In this document: piece by piece, positions 10,073 to 19,563 of the stretch | How the letters are laid out: each line of letters opens with the position of its first letter | Position numbering within the stretch: the stretch's first letter is position 1 | Assembly: GCF_025562455.1 (NCBI RefSeq) | Contig: NZ_JAHPRO010000015.1 | Span: forward strand, 1 to 64,000 | Length of the DNA: 64,000 nt | Reading direction: 5' to 3' | From: Acinetobacter sp. WU_MDCI_Axc73 | Lineage (GTDB): Bacteria > Pseudomonadota > Gammaproteobacteria > Pseudomonadales > Moraxellaceae | Notes under the pieces: generated by a model | What the model was told of the DNA's origin: nothing | Databases searched by the model: none | What the model saw: the letters and a program-made list of their open reading frames with translations, nothing else | Position numbers and translations under genes: made by a program

Positions 10073-10108
10073 AAAATGCCAGTCGATCTGGACTGGCACT
10101 TTTTTATT
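10073..10108. terminator. Bidirectional terminator between DUF4112 gene and htpX
   Basis: ATGCCAGTC and GACTGGCAC form a stem flanked by A7 on the left and T6 on the right, so it works for both convergent genes. Confidence 0.85.
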
Positions 10109-10119
10109 GCTTCGTTAAT

Positions 10120-11025
10120 TTATGGACAATTTAATTGTTGTAACGCAGCAACACGTTGTTCAATGCTCGGATGAGTATGGAACAATGCGGCTAAACTAAA
10201 GCCCTGTTCTTTACCTTCAGCAATTGCAAATGCTTTCATTTCTTTTGGCATTTGATCAGGTAGTTCAGATTCAGCCTGTAGGCGTAATAATGCAGAGATC
10301 ATGGCTTGCTTACCTGCTAAACGTGCACCCGCTTCATCGGCACGATATTCGCGTTGGCGGGAAAACCATAGCACAATCGTTGAAGCCAAAATACCGAACA
10401 CGATATCCAGTACAATGCTCACTACAAAATAACCCATACCTGGTGCTTCGCCGTCTTGACGACCAAATACGTTACGATCAATAAAATCACCGACCACGCG
10501 CGCAAAGAACATGACGAAGGCATTGACTACACCTTGAATTAGAGCAAGCGTGACCATATCACCATTGGCAACATGACCAATCTCATGTGCCAGTACTGCA
10601 CGTAATTCGTCTTTATTCATCCGCTCAAGCAAACCACTTGAAACAGATACAAGCGCATCGTTTTTATTCCAACCTGTTGCAAATGCATTGGACTGGTAAG
10701 AGGGGAAAATTCCCACTTCGGGCATTTGAATGCCAGCACGCTGCGAAAGTTCTGCAACTGTTTGCAATAACCATGCTTCCGCCTGATTACGTGGAGCATT
10801 CGGATCAATCAATTCTGTGCCTGTGGTTTTCTTCGCCATCCATTTAGACATGAACAGTGAAATGAGAGAACCCACCATACCAAACACAAAACAGATGACC
10901 AAGAGGTTGCCTAGATTTAAGCCACCCGCGCCATGGTAACTACCGACACCGAAGAGTGACAAAATAATGCCAGCTACAACCAGTACCGCGAGGTTGGTTA
11001 GCAAAAACAAACCAATCCGCATCAT
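10120..11025 (-). CDS. htpX: Membrane zinc metalloprotease HtpX
   Basis: This 301-residue M48 protease degrades misfolded inner-membrane proteins. It has N-terminal TM helices at about 5-27 and 38-58. The zinc-binding HEIGH motif is at 147-151, two further TM segments lie at about 158-178 and 195-217, and the EYRADEAGA segment supplies the third zinc ligand. The length is normal for HtpX. A GAGG ribosome-binding site lies 9 bases before the first of two tandem ATGs. In related bacteria it belongs to the envelope or heat stress response. No regulator site was identified here. Confidence 0.95.
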   Translation of the reverse strand: MMRIGLFLLTNLAVLVVAGIILSLFGVGSYHGAGGLNLGNLLVICFVFGMVGSLISLFMSKWMAKKTTGTELIDPNAPRNQAEAWLLQTVAELSQRAGIQMPEVGIFPSYQSNAFATGWNKNDALVSVSSGLLERMNKDELRAVLAHEIGHVANGDMVTLALIQGVVNAFVMFFARVVGDFIDRNVFGRQDGEAPGMGYFVVSIVLDIVFGILASTIVLWFSRQREYRADEAGARLAGKQAMISALLRLQAESELPDQMPKEMKAFAIAEGKEQGFSLAALFHTHPSIEQRVAALQQLNCP

Positions 11026-11174
11026 TGAGTAAATCCTCTTTTAGGGTATAAAAATAAAATACAACATGATCCTAAAATCATAAGGCTAAATATGAGGGGC
11101 TTTTCTTAAAAATTCAAGACATATTATTTTAATTAAGGAATTTTTAAGTTAACTATTGTATGTGGCCTAACTCT

Positions 11175-12038
11175 CTAATTTGAAATATGAATTCTGGCAG
11201 ATGCTGTTGCATTATCAGTCACAAAGGTACCCGGTGCATCGGTGAAACTGTTATTCGCTACAGAAATAACCTGACGATTATATTTAGTTGTGTTGTCAGT
11301 ACGAGCATTAGATGGTGTTGTCGAGCTATAATTGGCAGACTGGGCGATAATTTGAGGTGCTGAGGTGGTTGCTGCGCTATTAGCAACCCCTGAGGCGTAA
11401 AGGTTATTAAAGCGACTGGTGACACGTTGCACATAGTCTTGTGTTTCGCGAAATGGGGGAATACCGCCATATTTATCGACATTGCCTTCACCAGCATTAT
11501 ACGCAGCCAATGCGAGTTGAGTGTTGCCATTAAAGCGTTTTAGCAACCAGCTTAAATATTTGGTACCGCCAAAAATATTTTCGTAGGGATCATAGACATT
11601 AGACACATTAAAGCGCTTGGCTGTGGCTGGCATCAGTTGCATTAAGCCTTGTGCACCTACAGGCGAACGCGCATTGGTATTAAAGCCAGACTCAGTATGC
11701 ATGACAGCTTTAATCAAACCTTCAGAAACACCGTGCTGTTGAGCCGCCTGACGAATAATTTGATCAAATGCATTTTTATTTTTACTGTAGCTGGGTAAAA
11801 CTGCAGCTTCAGAGGTACCCCAGTTGCGATAAGAATGAATATTACTGTCTGGATAATAAGTGGCTTTAATTTTTGTCAGTGATCGATCTGAACTTTTTCG
11901 ATTGGTCAGTAATGTGCCGCCCTCTCGATCCTTATAAATGTAAATTTGTCCAGCATGAGTAGCCATAGCCATAGCCATTATGCCAGTAACGACTACCCCA
12001 AAAATAAAATGTAAAGAAAAATGAATACGCTTTTTCAT
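11175..12038 (-). CDS. Lytic transglycosylase with SLT domain
   Basis: This 287-residue exported protein has a signal peptide or anchor (about 1-30) and a short DUF4124-like segment (IYIYKDREGGTLLTN). An SLT domain follows (about 95-210) with the catalytic Glu in HTESGFN, then GAQGLMQLMPATA and AAYNAGEGNV. It cleaves peptidoglycan glycan strands to leave anhydromuropeptides. The C-terminal 70 residues are low-complexity, rich in Ser, Thr and Asn. The gene stands alone between htpX and the ttcA leader. MltC- or Slt-type subfamily assignment is not possible from these motifs. Confidence 0.88.
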   Translation of the reverse strand: MKKRIHFSLHFIFGVVVTGIMAMAMATHAGQIYIYKDREGGTLLTNRKSSDRSLTKIKATYYPDSNIHSYRNWGTSEAAVLPSYSKNKNAFDQIIRQAAQQHGVSEGLIKAVMHTESGFNTNARSPVGAQGLMQLMPATAKRFNVSNVYDPYENIFGGTKYLSWLLKRFNGNTQLALAAYNAGEGNVDKYGGIPPFRETQDYVQRVTSRFNNLYASGVANSAATTSAPQIIAQSANYSSTTPSNARTDNTTKYNRQVISVANNSFTDAPGTFVTDNATASARIHISN

Positions 12039-12544
12039 TGTATATTATTCGCTGTATCAAAATGTGTAACGTCACGTAATCTAGTTTAACAAAAAAAAGT
12101 AAAATGGCTAGATTTGATGTTAGTTTTTTTTAAAGCTGTTTGACAAATAAAATCAAGTTTTTTCGTCTGAATCTTCATCAAAAAAAAATTAAAAAATATT
12201 TTAGAAAAGTCTGCTTGACTTATTTAAATCATTGAAAAATATAAATAAAAATAATTGATTAAAAAATGATCAATTTAAACAAAAGCCTTATTTTCACATC
12301 ACAATACTTTGTCAAGCCTAAACAAATCCACAATTTTATCCACAGGTTTTGTGGAAAACTGTGGAAAAGTCCAAAATATAAGCTTCTTGGCGAAATCTTA
12401 TTCAATCAAGCTTAATTTTTCTTTAAAGCCGACCAGTATAAATTTTAAAAATGACAAAGCAGAGAAATTAAAAATTCTTTAGGTGCGCTTGATGAATGAA
12501 TCGGATAAAATTGTGCAGTATTTTTCTTATGGTAACGTGTGTCT
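12039..12544. other. Very AT-rich region upstream of ttcA
   Basis: About 506 bp hold no convincing gene and carry the divergent promoters of the transglycosylase and ttcA. The stretch 12120-12290 is extremely AT-rich (runs such as AAAAAAAATTAAAAAATATT). Just after it is a cluster of DnaA-box-like 9-mers, listed separately. Confidence 0.6.
12324..12368. promoter_or_regulatory. Cluster of four DnaA-box-like 9-mers
   Basis: A perfect TTATCCACA box lies at 12336-12344 and a 7/9 match, AAATCCACA, at 12324-12332. Two inverted TGTGGAAAA copies (8/9 to the reversed consensus) lie at 12350-12358 and 12360-12368. Four boxes in 45 bp beside a strongly AT-rich block is an arrangement seen at DnaA-binding loci. 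No dnaA, dnaN or rpmH is nearby, so this is not claimed as the chromosomal origin. Confidence 0.5.
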
Positions 12545-13450
12545 ATGTACTCGCCAGTTGAGTCCGATCAGGGATTTAATTTTAAACCTGAGCTGCCAAC
12601 CAGTTCAGCATATTATCGCTTGCTCAAAAAACTTCGCCGTCAGGTCGGTCATGCTATTCGTGACTTTAAGATGATCGAGGAAGGCGATAAGGTCATGGTC
12701 TGTGTGTCTGGCGGTAAAGACAGCTATACCTTGCTGGATATTTTATTGCAATTTAAACGTATCGCGCCGATTAATTTTGATATTGTTGCAGTAAATCTGG
12801 ATCAGAAACAACCTGGTTTTCCAGAAGACGTTTTGCCGCGCTATATGGAAGAAAATCATATTCCTTATTATATTTTGGAAAAGGATACCTATACCATTAC
12901 CAAGCGTTTGACTCCGGAAGGTAAAACCTATTGTGCGGTCTGCTCACGGTTACGTCGTGGTTCACTTTATGGCTTTGCGCAAGAAATCGGGGCAACCAAA
13001 GTCGCACTTGGACATCACCGTGATGATATTATTGCGACTTTCTTTTTAAACCTGTTTCATGGCGGTAGTTTGAAGGCAATGCCACCCAAACTTTTATCTT
13101 CAGATAAAAAGAATATTTTGATTCGTCCTTTGGCATATGTTGAAGAAAAAGACATTATTAAATATGCAGAAATGCGTCAGTTCCCAATTATCCCTTGTAA
13201 TTTGTGTGGTTCGCAGGAAAACTTACAGCGTGCCATGTTAAATGACATGTTACGTGAATGGGACAAACAGTATCCAAAACGTCTACATAGTATTTTTGGG
13301 GCTTTGCAAAATGTCTCACCATCACAATTAGCAGATCGTGAGTTATTTGATTTTGAAGCACTTGATTCACAACGCGAATTGGATTTTAAAGATCCTGAAG
13401 AAATCAAGAAAAAACTGGATGTGGTTAATCTAAGTTTTGCTGCTGAATAA
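12545..13450 (+). CDS. ttcA: tRNA 2-thiocytidine biosynthesis protein TtcA
   Basis: This 301-residue enzyme thiolates cytidine-32 of certain tRNAs using ATP and an Fe-S cluster. The PP-loop SGGKDS is at 55-60, and the cluster cysteines lie in [10 protein letters not shown] and CNLCGS. A GHHRDDI segment also fits the family. The ATG at 12545 is chosen over GTG at 12539, because GGTAA sits 9 bases before the ATG but only 3 before the GTG. It is monocistronic, with a good terminator just downstream. Confidence 0.95.
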   Translation: MYSPVESDQGFNFKPELPTSSAYYRLLKKLRRQVGHAIRDFKMIEEGDKVMVCVSGGKDSYTLLDILLQFKRIAPINFDIVAVNLDQKQPGFPEDVLPRYMEENHIPYYILEKDTYTITKRLTPEGKTYCAVCSRLRRGSLYGFAQEIGATKVALGHHRDDIIATFFLNLFHGGSLKAMPPKLLSSDKKNILIRPLAYVEEKDIIKYAEMRQFPIIPCNLCGSQENLQRAMLNDMLREWDKQYPKRLHSIFGALQNVSPSQLADRELFDFEALDSQRELDFKDPEEIKKKLDVVNLSFAAE

Positions 13451-13456
13451 GTAGTT

Positions 13457-13490
13457 TAAAAGCTAACTTTTTGATAAGTTAGCTTTTTTT
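13457..13490 (+). terminator. Terminator of ttcA
   Basis: AAAAGCTAACTT and AAGTTAGCTT form a stem followed by T7, beginning 7 bp after the ttcA stop codon. Confidence 0.85.
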
Positions 13491-13660
13491 ATATAACGCG
13501 TCTGAAAATTATCCGAAATGAATGGTGCGTACAAAAAAGGTTAGCTCAAAATAAAAAGAACGTGCTATAACAATGCACAAGCACATTGCTTCAAAATGAT
13601 GTTGTCTATGCTTGATTTAGTCAACACAAGGAATTGAACAAATATATTTGAGGAAAAAAC

Positions 13661-14044
13661 ATGCCTGCATTTTTAACTGATGACTGGTTTTCTACTGTCG
13701 ACCAATTAACTGCCGAGGCAGGTGACTTAAATTTACCACCAGCATTGGCGAATTTGGCAATTAATCTTGTTGTTACCGACTCTACTGGCAACACCGAATT
13801 AGCTTTAGATGGCGGAAAAATTCAAAAGGGTTTGTCATCAAATGCAAAAACAACTTTGAATATGGATGCTGAAACTCTTCGTAAAGTGTTTCTTGAGTTT
13901 GATATGGCTGCCGCTATGCAGGCATTTATGACTGGTAAAATTAAAGTACAGGGTGATATGTCTCAATTGATGGCATTGCAAACTGCTAAACCGAGTCAGG
14001 AACAAAAAACTTTGTTTAAAAAAGTGCTCGAACAAACAGCGTAA
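13661..14044 (+). CDS. SCP2 sterol-binding domain protein
   Basis: This 127-residue protein consists of a single SCP2-like lipid-binding fold. The strand LALDGGKIQKG, the segment TTLNMDAETLRKVF and the helix AFMTGKIKVQGDM match small bacterial SCP2 proteins. It probably binds a hydrophobic ligand in the cytoplasm. Such proteins are often annotated with lipid metabolism, but no partner is visible here. A GAGG ribosome-binding site precedes the ATG. A strong terminator follows. Confidence 0.85.
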   Translation: MPAFLTDDWFSTVDQLTAEAGDLNLPPALANLAINLVVTDSTGNTELALDGGKIQKGLSSNAKTTLNMDAETLRKVFLEFDMAAAMQAFMTGKIKVQGDMSQLMALQTAKPSQEQKTLFKKVLEQTA

Positions 14045-14055
14045 GAGTATGTTAG

Positions 14056-14089
14056 AAAAAAGCTTAGTTCGTCTAGACTAAGCTTTTTT
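14056..14089. terminator. Bidirectional terminator, SCP2 gene / transglycosylase
   Basis: The stem AAAAAAGCTTAGT pairs with ACTAAGCTTTTTT, giving a T-run on either strand for the two convergent genes. Confidence 0.85.
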
Positions 14090-14126
14090 CCCCAAACCGT
14101 TACAGACTTTAAGATAAATCTAAATA

Positions 14127-15239
14127 TTAAACATCAATCCAGCGTTCACTGGTTTTAATGTGCTCTACATAAGTTCGAATACGAGTTACATACTGTACAG
14201 CCTGACGATAACGACCATTGCTGGCTTTATTACGATTTAAATAATCATAAAAAACCACCCAATTATTTGGATTTTTACCTTGGTTTTGCAAACGTTTCTG
14301 GATCTGACTCACTGCACCTGGTCCCATGTTATAAGCCACTAGCGCATACCAGTTACGGTCTGGATAGGGGATATCCTGATATTGACTGAGCATCAGATCA
14401 TAATATTTAGCGCCCCCTTGAATACTTTGTGCTGGATCAACACGATTGGTTACACCCATTGCTCGCGCAGTATTGTTGGTGAGCATCATCAGACCACGGA
14501 CACCTGTAGGTGAAACTGAATTAGGTTTCAAATACGATTCCTGATAACCAATTGCAGCCAGTAACTGCCAATCCAAATCATACTGTTCAGCAGTTTTCTT
14601 GAAACTTGCCTTATAGATCGGTAAGCGATTATCTAAATCACGCTTAATGGTTGGCCATGATTCGGGCGTTACCACATTGCGATTATAAAATGACGCGAGT
14701 TGACCAGTAATACCATTTTGTTTGCTTTGACAAATAAATCCACTAGCCGTTTGCGAGAGTGGATCGTCCGCATATTTAAACACCCAATTTAGCTGAGTAT
14801 TTAGACCATTTTTGGCTAAATTGGCATCATCACCGCAACTGGCTGAAAATGAAATCAATTGCTTATTTTCGACCGTTTTAAAAGTTGCAGTCGTCATGGC
14901 AAAGTTTGCTTTGCCTTGTGCAACCATATTTAGGGCTGTTGCATCGTCTTTCACAGTTTTAAAATTTAGCTTAACATTTAAACTTTTTGCATACTCTCTC
15001 GTAAGGTCATAGCCAAAACCATGTAAAAACTGACCTTCTTTGAACACAGTCGTGGGAGATTCAACTGCGACAACAGTGAGTGTACTGCTATTTACGACAT
15101 CATTATATTGATGTGTTTTACCCGCATTAATACTATGAAAAGGAATGAGGGCGGTGCTTAGCGCTAAGGCTCTAAATGGGATAGAAGGAAATAGAGAATT
15201 GAGGCCAAGCCTCGATCCAGTGGTTGAACTACTGTGCAT
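14127..15239 (-). CDS. MltF-like membrane-bound lytic transglycosylase
   Basis: This 370-residue exported protein joins an N-terminal periplasmic-binding-like domain (about 50-180, beginning STLTVVAVESPTTVF and containing GFGYDLTREYAKSL) to a C-terminal SLT domain (about 205-350). The SLT domain has the catalytic Glu in GYQESYL, then GVRGLMMLT and ALVAYNMGPGAV. This is the MltF order, but the sensor domain is only about 130 residues against roughly 220 in E. coli MltF, so it is shortened. The N-terminus (about 1-40) looks like a signal sequence. The ATG at 15239 has a GGAG site 6 bases upstream. Confidence 0.85.
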   Translation of the reverse strand: MHSSSTTGSRLGLNSLFPSIPFRALALSTALIPFHSINAGKTHQYNDVVNSSTLTVVAVESPTTVFKEGQFLHGFGYDLTREYAKSLNVKLNFKTVKDDATALNMVAQGKANFAMTTATFKTVENKQLISFSASCGDDANLAKNGLNTQLNWVFKYADDPLSQTASGFICQSKQNGITGQLASFYNRNVVTPESWPTIKRDLDNRLPIYKASFKKTAEQYDLDWQLLAAIGYQESYLKPNSVSPTGVRGLMMLTNNTARAMGVTNRVDPAQSIQGGAKYYDLMLSQYQDIPYPDRNWYALVAYNMGPGAVSQIQKRLQNQGKNPNNWVVFYDYLNRNKASNGRYRQAVQYVTRIRTYVEHIKTSERWIDV

Positions 15240-15672
15240 GTTGTCTCCGCTACAGATAATTTACGCCCTAAAAATCCAGACAAAATGCTTCCAGATTTTC
15301 AACAAGTTGGTAAATCCAAGAGGGGTGGGCAGTCATGACGTCATTCAAAAAAATGACTATGGAAGAACTGATACTATGTAGAAAAACTACATAGTTTAAA
15401 AAATGACCAAATGTATGTCAGGGCGAATAATAATCACCTTGAATCTAAATGTCAAATATTCTGCATAAAAAATATACCAACTAATTGCTAAGTTAATGAT
15501 TTAAAAAAGAGATGTATTTATATAATTTATGAATGTTGAAATCACGAATAAAATGCTAATTCTTGTAAAGACAATGTTGTGTTTTGGTAGGAAGAGATCA
15601 TGAAATTTCACTTAAAGAGCATCGTCAGTGCACGCAAATGAAGTTCGCAGTTTTTAAAGGCTGGGATGAGTT
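15240..15672. other. Intergenic region between greB and the MltF-like gene
   Basis: No gene is supported in these 433 bp. A perfect hairpin (ACTATGTAG, A5 loop, CTACATAGT) lies at 15373-15395, followed by TTTAAAAAA. At 15600 a 13-codon reading frame with an AGGAAGAG site is present, but it has no supporting homology. Confidence 0.5.
15373..15395. repeat. Perfect short hairpin upstream of MltF-like gene
   Basis: A 9-bp perfect stem (ACTATGTAG / CTACATAGT) encloses five A residues. It lies about 135 bp upstream of the transglycosylase start and 280 bp past the greB stop, so it could be an operator or a weak terminator. Confidence 0.6.
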
Positions 15673-16155
15673 TCATGCAGATGGATTTGAATAAGTAATT
15701 CCAATAATATACCAATTTTTCTTGCCAGAAGGTGTTAAGACCTGTACTTCATCATCCACGGTTTTTCCTAAACACGCTTTTGCTATAGGCGACTGAAGGG
15801 AAATGTAATCTTTGCGACCATAAATTTCTTCGTCTCCGACAATACGAAACTGAATGGTTTCTCCTTCATCATTTTCTAACTCTACCCACGCGCCAAAATA
15901 TGCTTTACCCTCTTGTTCAGGACTATATTCAACTTTGCGTGCAACCTCAAAGAGTTTGGTTAAGTATCTAATTCGACGATCAATTTCTCTTAATTTTCTT
16001 TTATTATAGTGATAGTCTGCGTTTTCAGACCGATCGCCGAGACTGGCTGCCCAAGACACAATGCTCGTAATTTCAGGTCGTTCTTTACGTACTAAATGAT
16101 TTAACTCGTCTTGCAAACGTTGATAGCCTTCCGCTGTTAATAGTTTTCGGTTCAT
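15673..16155 (-). CDS. greB: Transcription elongation factor GreB
   Basis: This 160-residue factor rescues backtracked RNA polymerase by stimulating transcript cleavage. The coiled-coil N-terminus carries SLGDRSENADYHY and KLREIDRRIRYL, which are GreB-type rather than GreA-type. The C-terminal FKBP-like domain contains GEEIYGRKDYISLQSPIA-like sequence (here GDEEIYGRKDYISLQSPIAK) and ends KNWYIIGI. The start at 16155 is supported by GGAGGG 4 bases upstream. The reading frame stays open further upstream, but that part has no similarity to the family. Confidence 0.95.
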   Translation of the reverse strand: MNRKLLTAEGYQRLQDELNHLVRKERPEITSIVSWAASLGDRSENADYHYNKRKLREIDRRIRYLTKLFEVARKVEYSPEQEGKAYFGAWVELENDEGETIQFRIVGDEEIYGRKDYISLQSPIAKACLGKTVDDEVQVLTPSGKKNWYIIGITYSNPSA

Positions 16156-16400
16156 TCGTCCCTCCATATTTAAAAAAAAGTAACTGATTGTACCAGTCCG
16201 TAAACTGGTGGTCATTTTTATATCCAACAAGTTAAAACCGCATTGAAAGCTTTGATAAGTTTTATATGTTTTTAGCACATTAAATAATGGAATAATCACG
16301 ATCCGATCTATTTTAAACATCATCTGTCGAGTAAAAGCCTAAGTTATACATAAAAGTCGTAAACAGCTTGTAAATCATTTGTTGTATCAAAATTATAGGT

Positions 16401-17065
16401 GTGTGGTACAAATAAATGGGTTTTATGGTGAGACATTGGACAATAAGGATTTAAAATCTTCAGGATTCCATGATGAGGAAAATATACATTCAATAATGGG
16501 CTAAAGATGTGATGCAAACTTTATTATTGTCCTTACTTTTAGTTGCGTGAAAACGAGAACAAGGGACATTTGACCAAATTTTAGTGAATTCTTACAACGC
16601 ACTTCAAATCACGATTGGTAAAGCATTACCATCTATTTTTTTTATTGGTTTGATACAATCGACTATTATTTTACTAATTATTATGTTTCGGTTCGATATT
16701 CCATGAATGGTTCTTTGGAACTTTTATATTTTGGTCTATTGTGACTTAAAATTGCTGTAGTGGCATGGGGTTATCGATTTCTGCAATTTCCCCCAATATA
16801 CAATAGTTGATGTTATTTACTTTCTTTTTGAGCATGTCTTTAATGTTGTTATCAGGATTGTTAACCTTTATACAGAATATGCCACATGCAGTATAAATTG
16901 CGACATATGATAATCCTTTACTTTTTGGAATTGATTTGGTGCAAATCGCTTATCTGGCAAGGATAACTTTTAAATAGATAAAAAATGATATTGGTAGCTA
17001 TATTTGTTTTAGCAACTATTACTTTACCATTGGCTGCGCGGCTATTTAGAAATCGTTTGTCCTAA
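16401..17065 (+). pseudogene. Decayed ABC-2 type transporter permease (YhhJ-like), 5' part missing
   Basis: Fragments in the expected order but different frames spell an ABC-2 permease: VWY, DLKSS, LLLSLLLVA-stop-KREQGTFDQILV (16512-16590), IGKALPSIFFIGLIQSTI, FRFDIP-stop, GSLELLYFGLL, LLSGLLTFIQNMPHAV-stop-IATYDNPLLFGIDLVQIAYLAR, and finally ITLPLAARLFRNRLS ending at 17065. REQGTFDQ, ENMPH-like and TLPLAARLFRRR-like segments are diagnostic of this family. At least two stops look like C-to-T changes (CGA to TGA, CAA to TAA), and several frameshifts are present. Only the C-terminal half of a normal gene of about 370 codons remains. The ATPase and adaptor genes that normally accompany it are absent. 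Confidence 0.85.
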
Positions 17066-17241
17066 TAGAATTTGGATAATTCCACCCTCATTTTGAGATT
17101 GCTGCGTAAATTATGCTTCGATTTTACTTATGCGCTGTAAAGATTAAACACGCTTCGGAAAAGCCGGCTTCATAGTTTAGCCGTTGTTCATTGAGTTAAA
17201 TTTCTTCATTTTTACATAAGTTTAAACAAGGATGTAAAACA

Positions 17242-18426
17242 ATGAAGAAGGCACTTTTATTTTTAGGTTCAATGGGCATTTTGGCAAATATGCCTGTATT
17301 CGCCGCAGATTTAAGTATCGGTGATCCCACTGCTGAAACGGGTCAACTTAAACTTACAGGGGCGATTCGTACCCGCTATATCCATAAGGATTATGTGGTT
17401 GAGGCTAATGAGGGTTCAAAAAATGATGACTGGCAACTTGCTGATATCAAAACTGTTTTAACATATGAAAATCCTGACTGGATTGCATCGATGGATGTTC
17501 GTTGTTATCAATACAGTCGTTTATGTGATGCGTTATTTTTAAAAGATGCTTGGGTTGGATATAAGATTTCTAATCAGCAACGTGTTTCAATGGGATTGCA
17601 ATCAGTCGATTTTGGGTTTGGACGGCTTTGGGGCAATAGTTATTATGAAACTTTACTCAATACAGTCGGACTGGAAGATATCCAAAATTTAGGCGTAAAG
17701 TATCAGTTTAAGGATGATCAATACAACTTTATTTTAGGTTTTTATCCCACCGATGGGGGAAACTATAAAGGCACTTCTAAAGATTCCAGTCGTTATAGTG
17801 GTAACTTTGTTGAAGCTGATGATTTGACCCAAGGCACCGATATTGATGAAAAAAATATGTGGGTGACACGTCTTTCACGGAAATTTGAATTGAACACTAA
17901 ACAAAGCTTTTCGACTGAAATTGGAGGGTCTTACTGGTATTCTGAGCTGAAAAATCATCGCACAGATCAAGATGGACATCGTCGTACATGGAGCATTTTT
18001 AGCACTACCAATTATCAGGCATGGCAATGGTTATTTTTATTTGGAGAGCAAAATATTAAGAATGGTGATGATTTGTTGCCAAATAGTTCAACAATCGGAG
18101 CATTTGATTATCCTTATCAAGTCGCTAATAAAGGCAAATATATGGCCAATGAGATTAATTACACCTTTGCCAAGCCTTTTCACCAGTTAGAAAATATCAA
18201 ACCTTATGTTTCATATAGTCGATTTTATAAAGAAGAATCGCACTATCAGGATTCAGACCGTTTAATTGCGGGCATATATTTTAACTATAAAGCAGTTGGA
18301 ATACAGGGTGAATATATTTGGAGTCGTAATGATCCAATGACTGGCAGCGGAGCCGATGGACTCGCTCAAGGCGATACCAATCAGTGGAATAAATTATTTT
18401 ATTTGTCCATTGGATATTATTTCTAA
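17242..18426 (+). CDS. Outer-membrane porin-like beta-barrel protein
   Basis: This 394-residue protein has a signal peptide cut after VFA (residues 20-22). Alternating amphipathic strands follow, with many Tyr and Trp residues (GAIRTRYIHKD, QRVSMGLQSVDFGFGRLWG), and the protein ends YLSIGYYF with the terminal Phe typical of outer-membrane barrels. A likely role is passive uptake of a small solute. It lies next to the carnitine genes, separated only by the convergent LysR gene, so a carnitine or related channel is a reasonable guess without direct evidence. An AAGGATG ribosome-binding site is present. It resembles OprD-like or DcaP-like Acinetobacter porins in general character only. Confidence 0.75.
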   Translation: MKKALLFLGSMGILANMPVFAADLSIGDPTAETGQLKLTGAIRTRYIHKDYVVEANEGSKNDDWQLADIKTVLTYENPDWIASMDVRCYQYSRLCDALFLKDAWVGYKISNQQRVSMGLQSVDFGFGRLWGNSYYETLLNTVGLEDIQNLGVKYQFKDDQYNFILGFYPTDGGNYKGTSKDSSRYSGNFVEADDLTQGTDIDEKNMWVTRLSRKFELNTKQSFSTEIGGSYWYSELKNHRTDQDGHRRTWSIFSTTNYQAWQWLFLFGEQNIKNGDDLLPNSSTIGAFDYPYQVANKGKYMANEINYTFAKPFHQLENIKPYVSYSRFYKEESHYQDSDRLIAGIYFNYKAVGIQGEYIWSRNDPMTGSGADGLAQGDTNQWNKLFYLSIGYYF

Positions 18427-18443
18427 CTTTATTTTATTTATTT

Positions 18444-18482
18444 AAAAAGCCAGCCTGTAATAAACAATGCTGGCTTTTTTGA
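18444..18482. terminator. Bidirectional terminator, porin / LysR
   Basis: AAAAAGCCAGC pairs with GCTGGCTTTTTT around a 14-base loop between the convergent porin and LysR genes. Confidence 0.85.
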
Positions 18483-19463
18483 TTATAAAAATACCTTTTC
18501 TGTTGGTGGTGTCATGGGTTCAATTGGTTGAATAAACTGACCACGAGAGACATTTTGAACATGCTGTAAACGATTAAGTAGTTCATTCTGGATAAATAAA
18601 ATACAGGTTTGTAATTTAGAAGAACTTTTTAAACGGGATGGATAAACGGCCCAAATATCAGCATCTTGCCAGTATTCTGGTAAAATATGTTGTAATTGAC
18701 CATTAATCAACTCATCTGCCACGTCCCAGATTGAACGTAAAATAATACCGTGCCCTTCAGTTGCGAGCTGATGAATAATTTCGCCGTTATTGGAAACAAA
18801 GCGCGGGGTAACATGCACAGATCGATCTTCTAAAGCATGACGAAGTTTCCACAGCACAGAGGATTGGTCACGTTCACTAATGGTTAAACAATCATGTGTC
18901 CGCAGATCTTCAAGACTTTCAGGCATTCCATTTTTCAGTAGATAGCTCGGGGCTGCACAAAAAATCCGAAAATTGGATGCTAATTTTTTAGCAATCATAT
19001 TGGGTGCAATTTCATTACCAATCCGAATATCCAGATCAATGCTATGTTGAATAAGATCTTTGGTGTTATCAATCGTATCAAATTGAATTTCCAGTTTGGG
19101 GTACATAGTCATGAGTTTCGATAGGATAGGTGCAATATGTTTACGACCAAAACCAAAACTACTCACAATATCCAAACGACCCGTTGGCGTGCTGAGAGGA
19201 TTATTCACTAGCTCGCTGATTTCATCAAATTCATCCAGAATATTTGATACGCGATCTAAAATCAGTTTCCCATCTTCAGTCAAACTTACATGGCGGGTAC
19301 TACGATGAAAGAGTTTGCAGTTTAAATTTGTTTCTAAAATATTGATACGTTTACTGATAAAAGCAGGTGAAACACCTAGCTCTTCTGCAGAATCGACAAA
19401 ACTCTTGAGTTTTGCGACTGTGCAAAAAACCTTTAAATCCGATAGGTTAGGTAGATTATTCAC
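18483..19463 (-). CDS. LysR-family regulator of the carnitine cluster
   Basis: This 326-residue regulator has an N-terminal helix-turn-helix (LSDLKVFCTVAKLKSF, LGVSPAFISKRINILE, residues 7-60) and an effector domain (about 90-300). It uses a GTG start at 19463. It is transcribed divergently from the dehydrogenase gene with 100 bp between, the usual geometry for a LysR protein that controls the neighbouring operon. By position it is probably the carnitine-responsive activator. In A. baumannii a LysR-type regulator has been described for this pathway. Binding to the intergenic region is inferred, not shown. Confidence 0.87.
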   Translation of the reverse strand: MNNLPNLSDLKVFCTVAKLKSFVDSAEELGVSPAFISKRINILETNLNCKLFHRSTRHVSLTEDGKLILDRVSNILDEFDEISELVNNPLSTPTGRLDIVSSFGFGRKHIAPILSKLMTMYPKLEIQFDTIDNTKDLIQHSIDLDIRIGNEIAPNMIAKKLASNFRIFCAAPSYLLKNGMPESLEDLRTHDCLTISERDQSSVLWKLRHALEDRSVHVTPRFVSNNGEIIHQLATEGHGIILRSIWDVADELINGQLQHILPEYWQDADIWAVYPSRLKSSSKLQTCILFIQNELLNRLQHVQNVSRGQFIQPIEPMTPPTEKVFL

Positions 19464-19563
19464 GATCCGTGTCCATTGGGATGATAGTTTTCTTATTGAT
19501 CATTGCTGTTGAAAATAGCATGTTTACATCTAAGGATATTAACCAAAGGTGTAAGGGAGCGTT

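Noticed and set aside
12320..12370. Chromosomal replication origin
   Set aside because: The DnaA-like boxes are real, but no dnaA, dnaN, recF or rpmH lies nearby, and four boxes are too few to claim oriC.
15600..15641. 13-codon peptide MKFHLKSIVSARK with a good ribosome-binding site
   Set aside because: It is too short and has no recognisable family. It may be the remnant of a lost gene start.
15673..16323. A 216-residue GreB with a long N-terminal extension
   Set aside because: The extra 56 residues are unlike the family, and GGAGGG lies just before the ATG at 16155.
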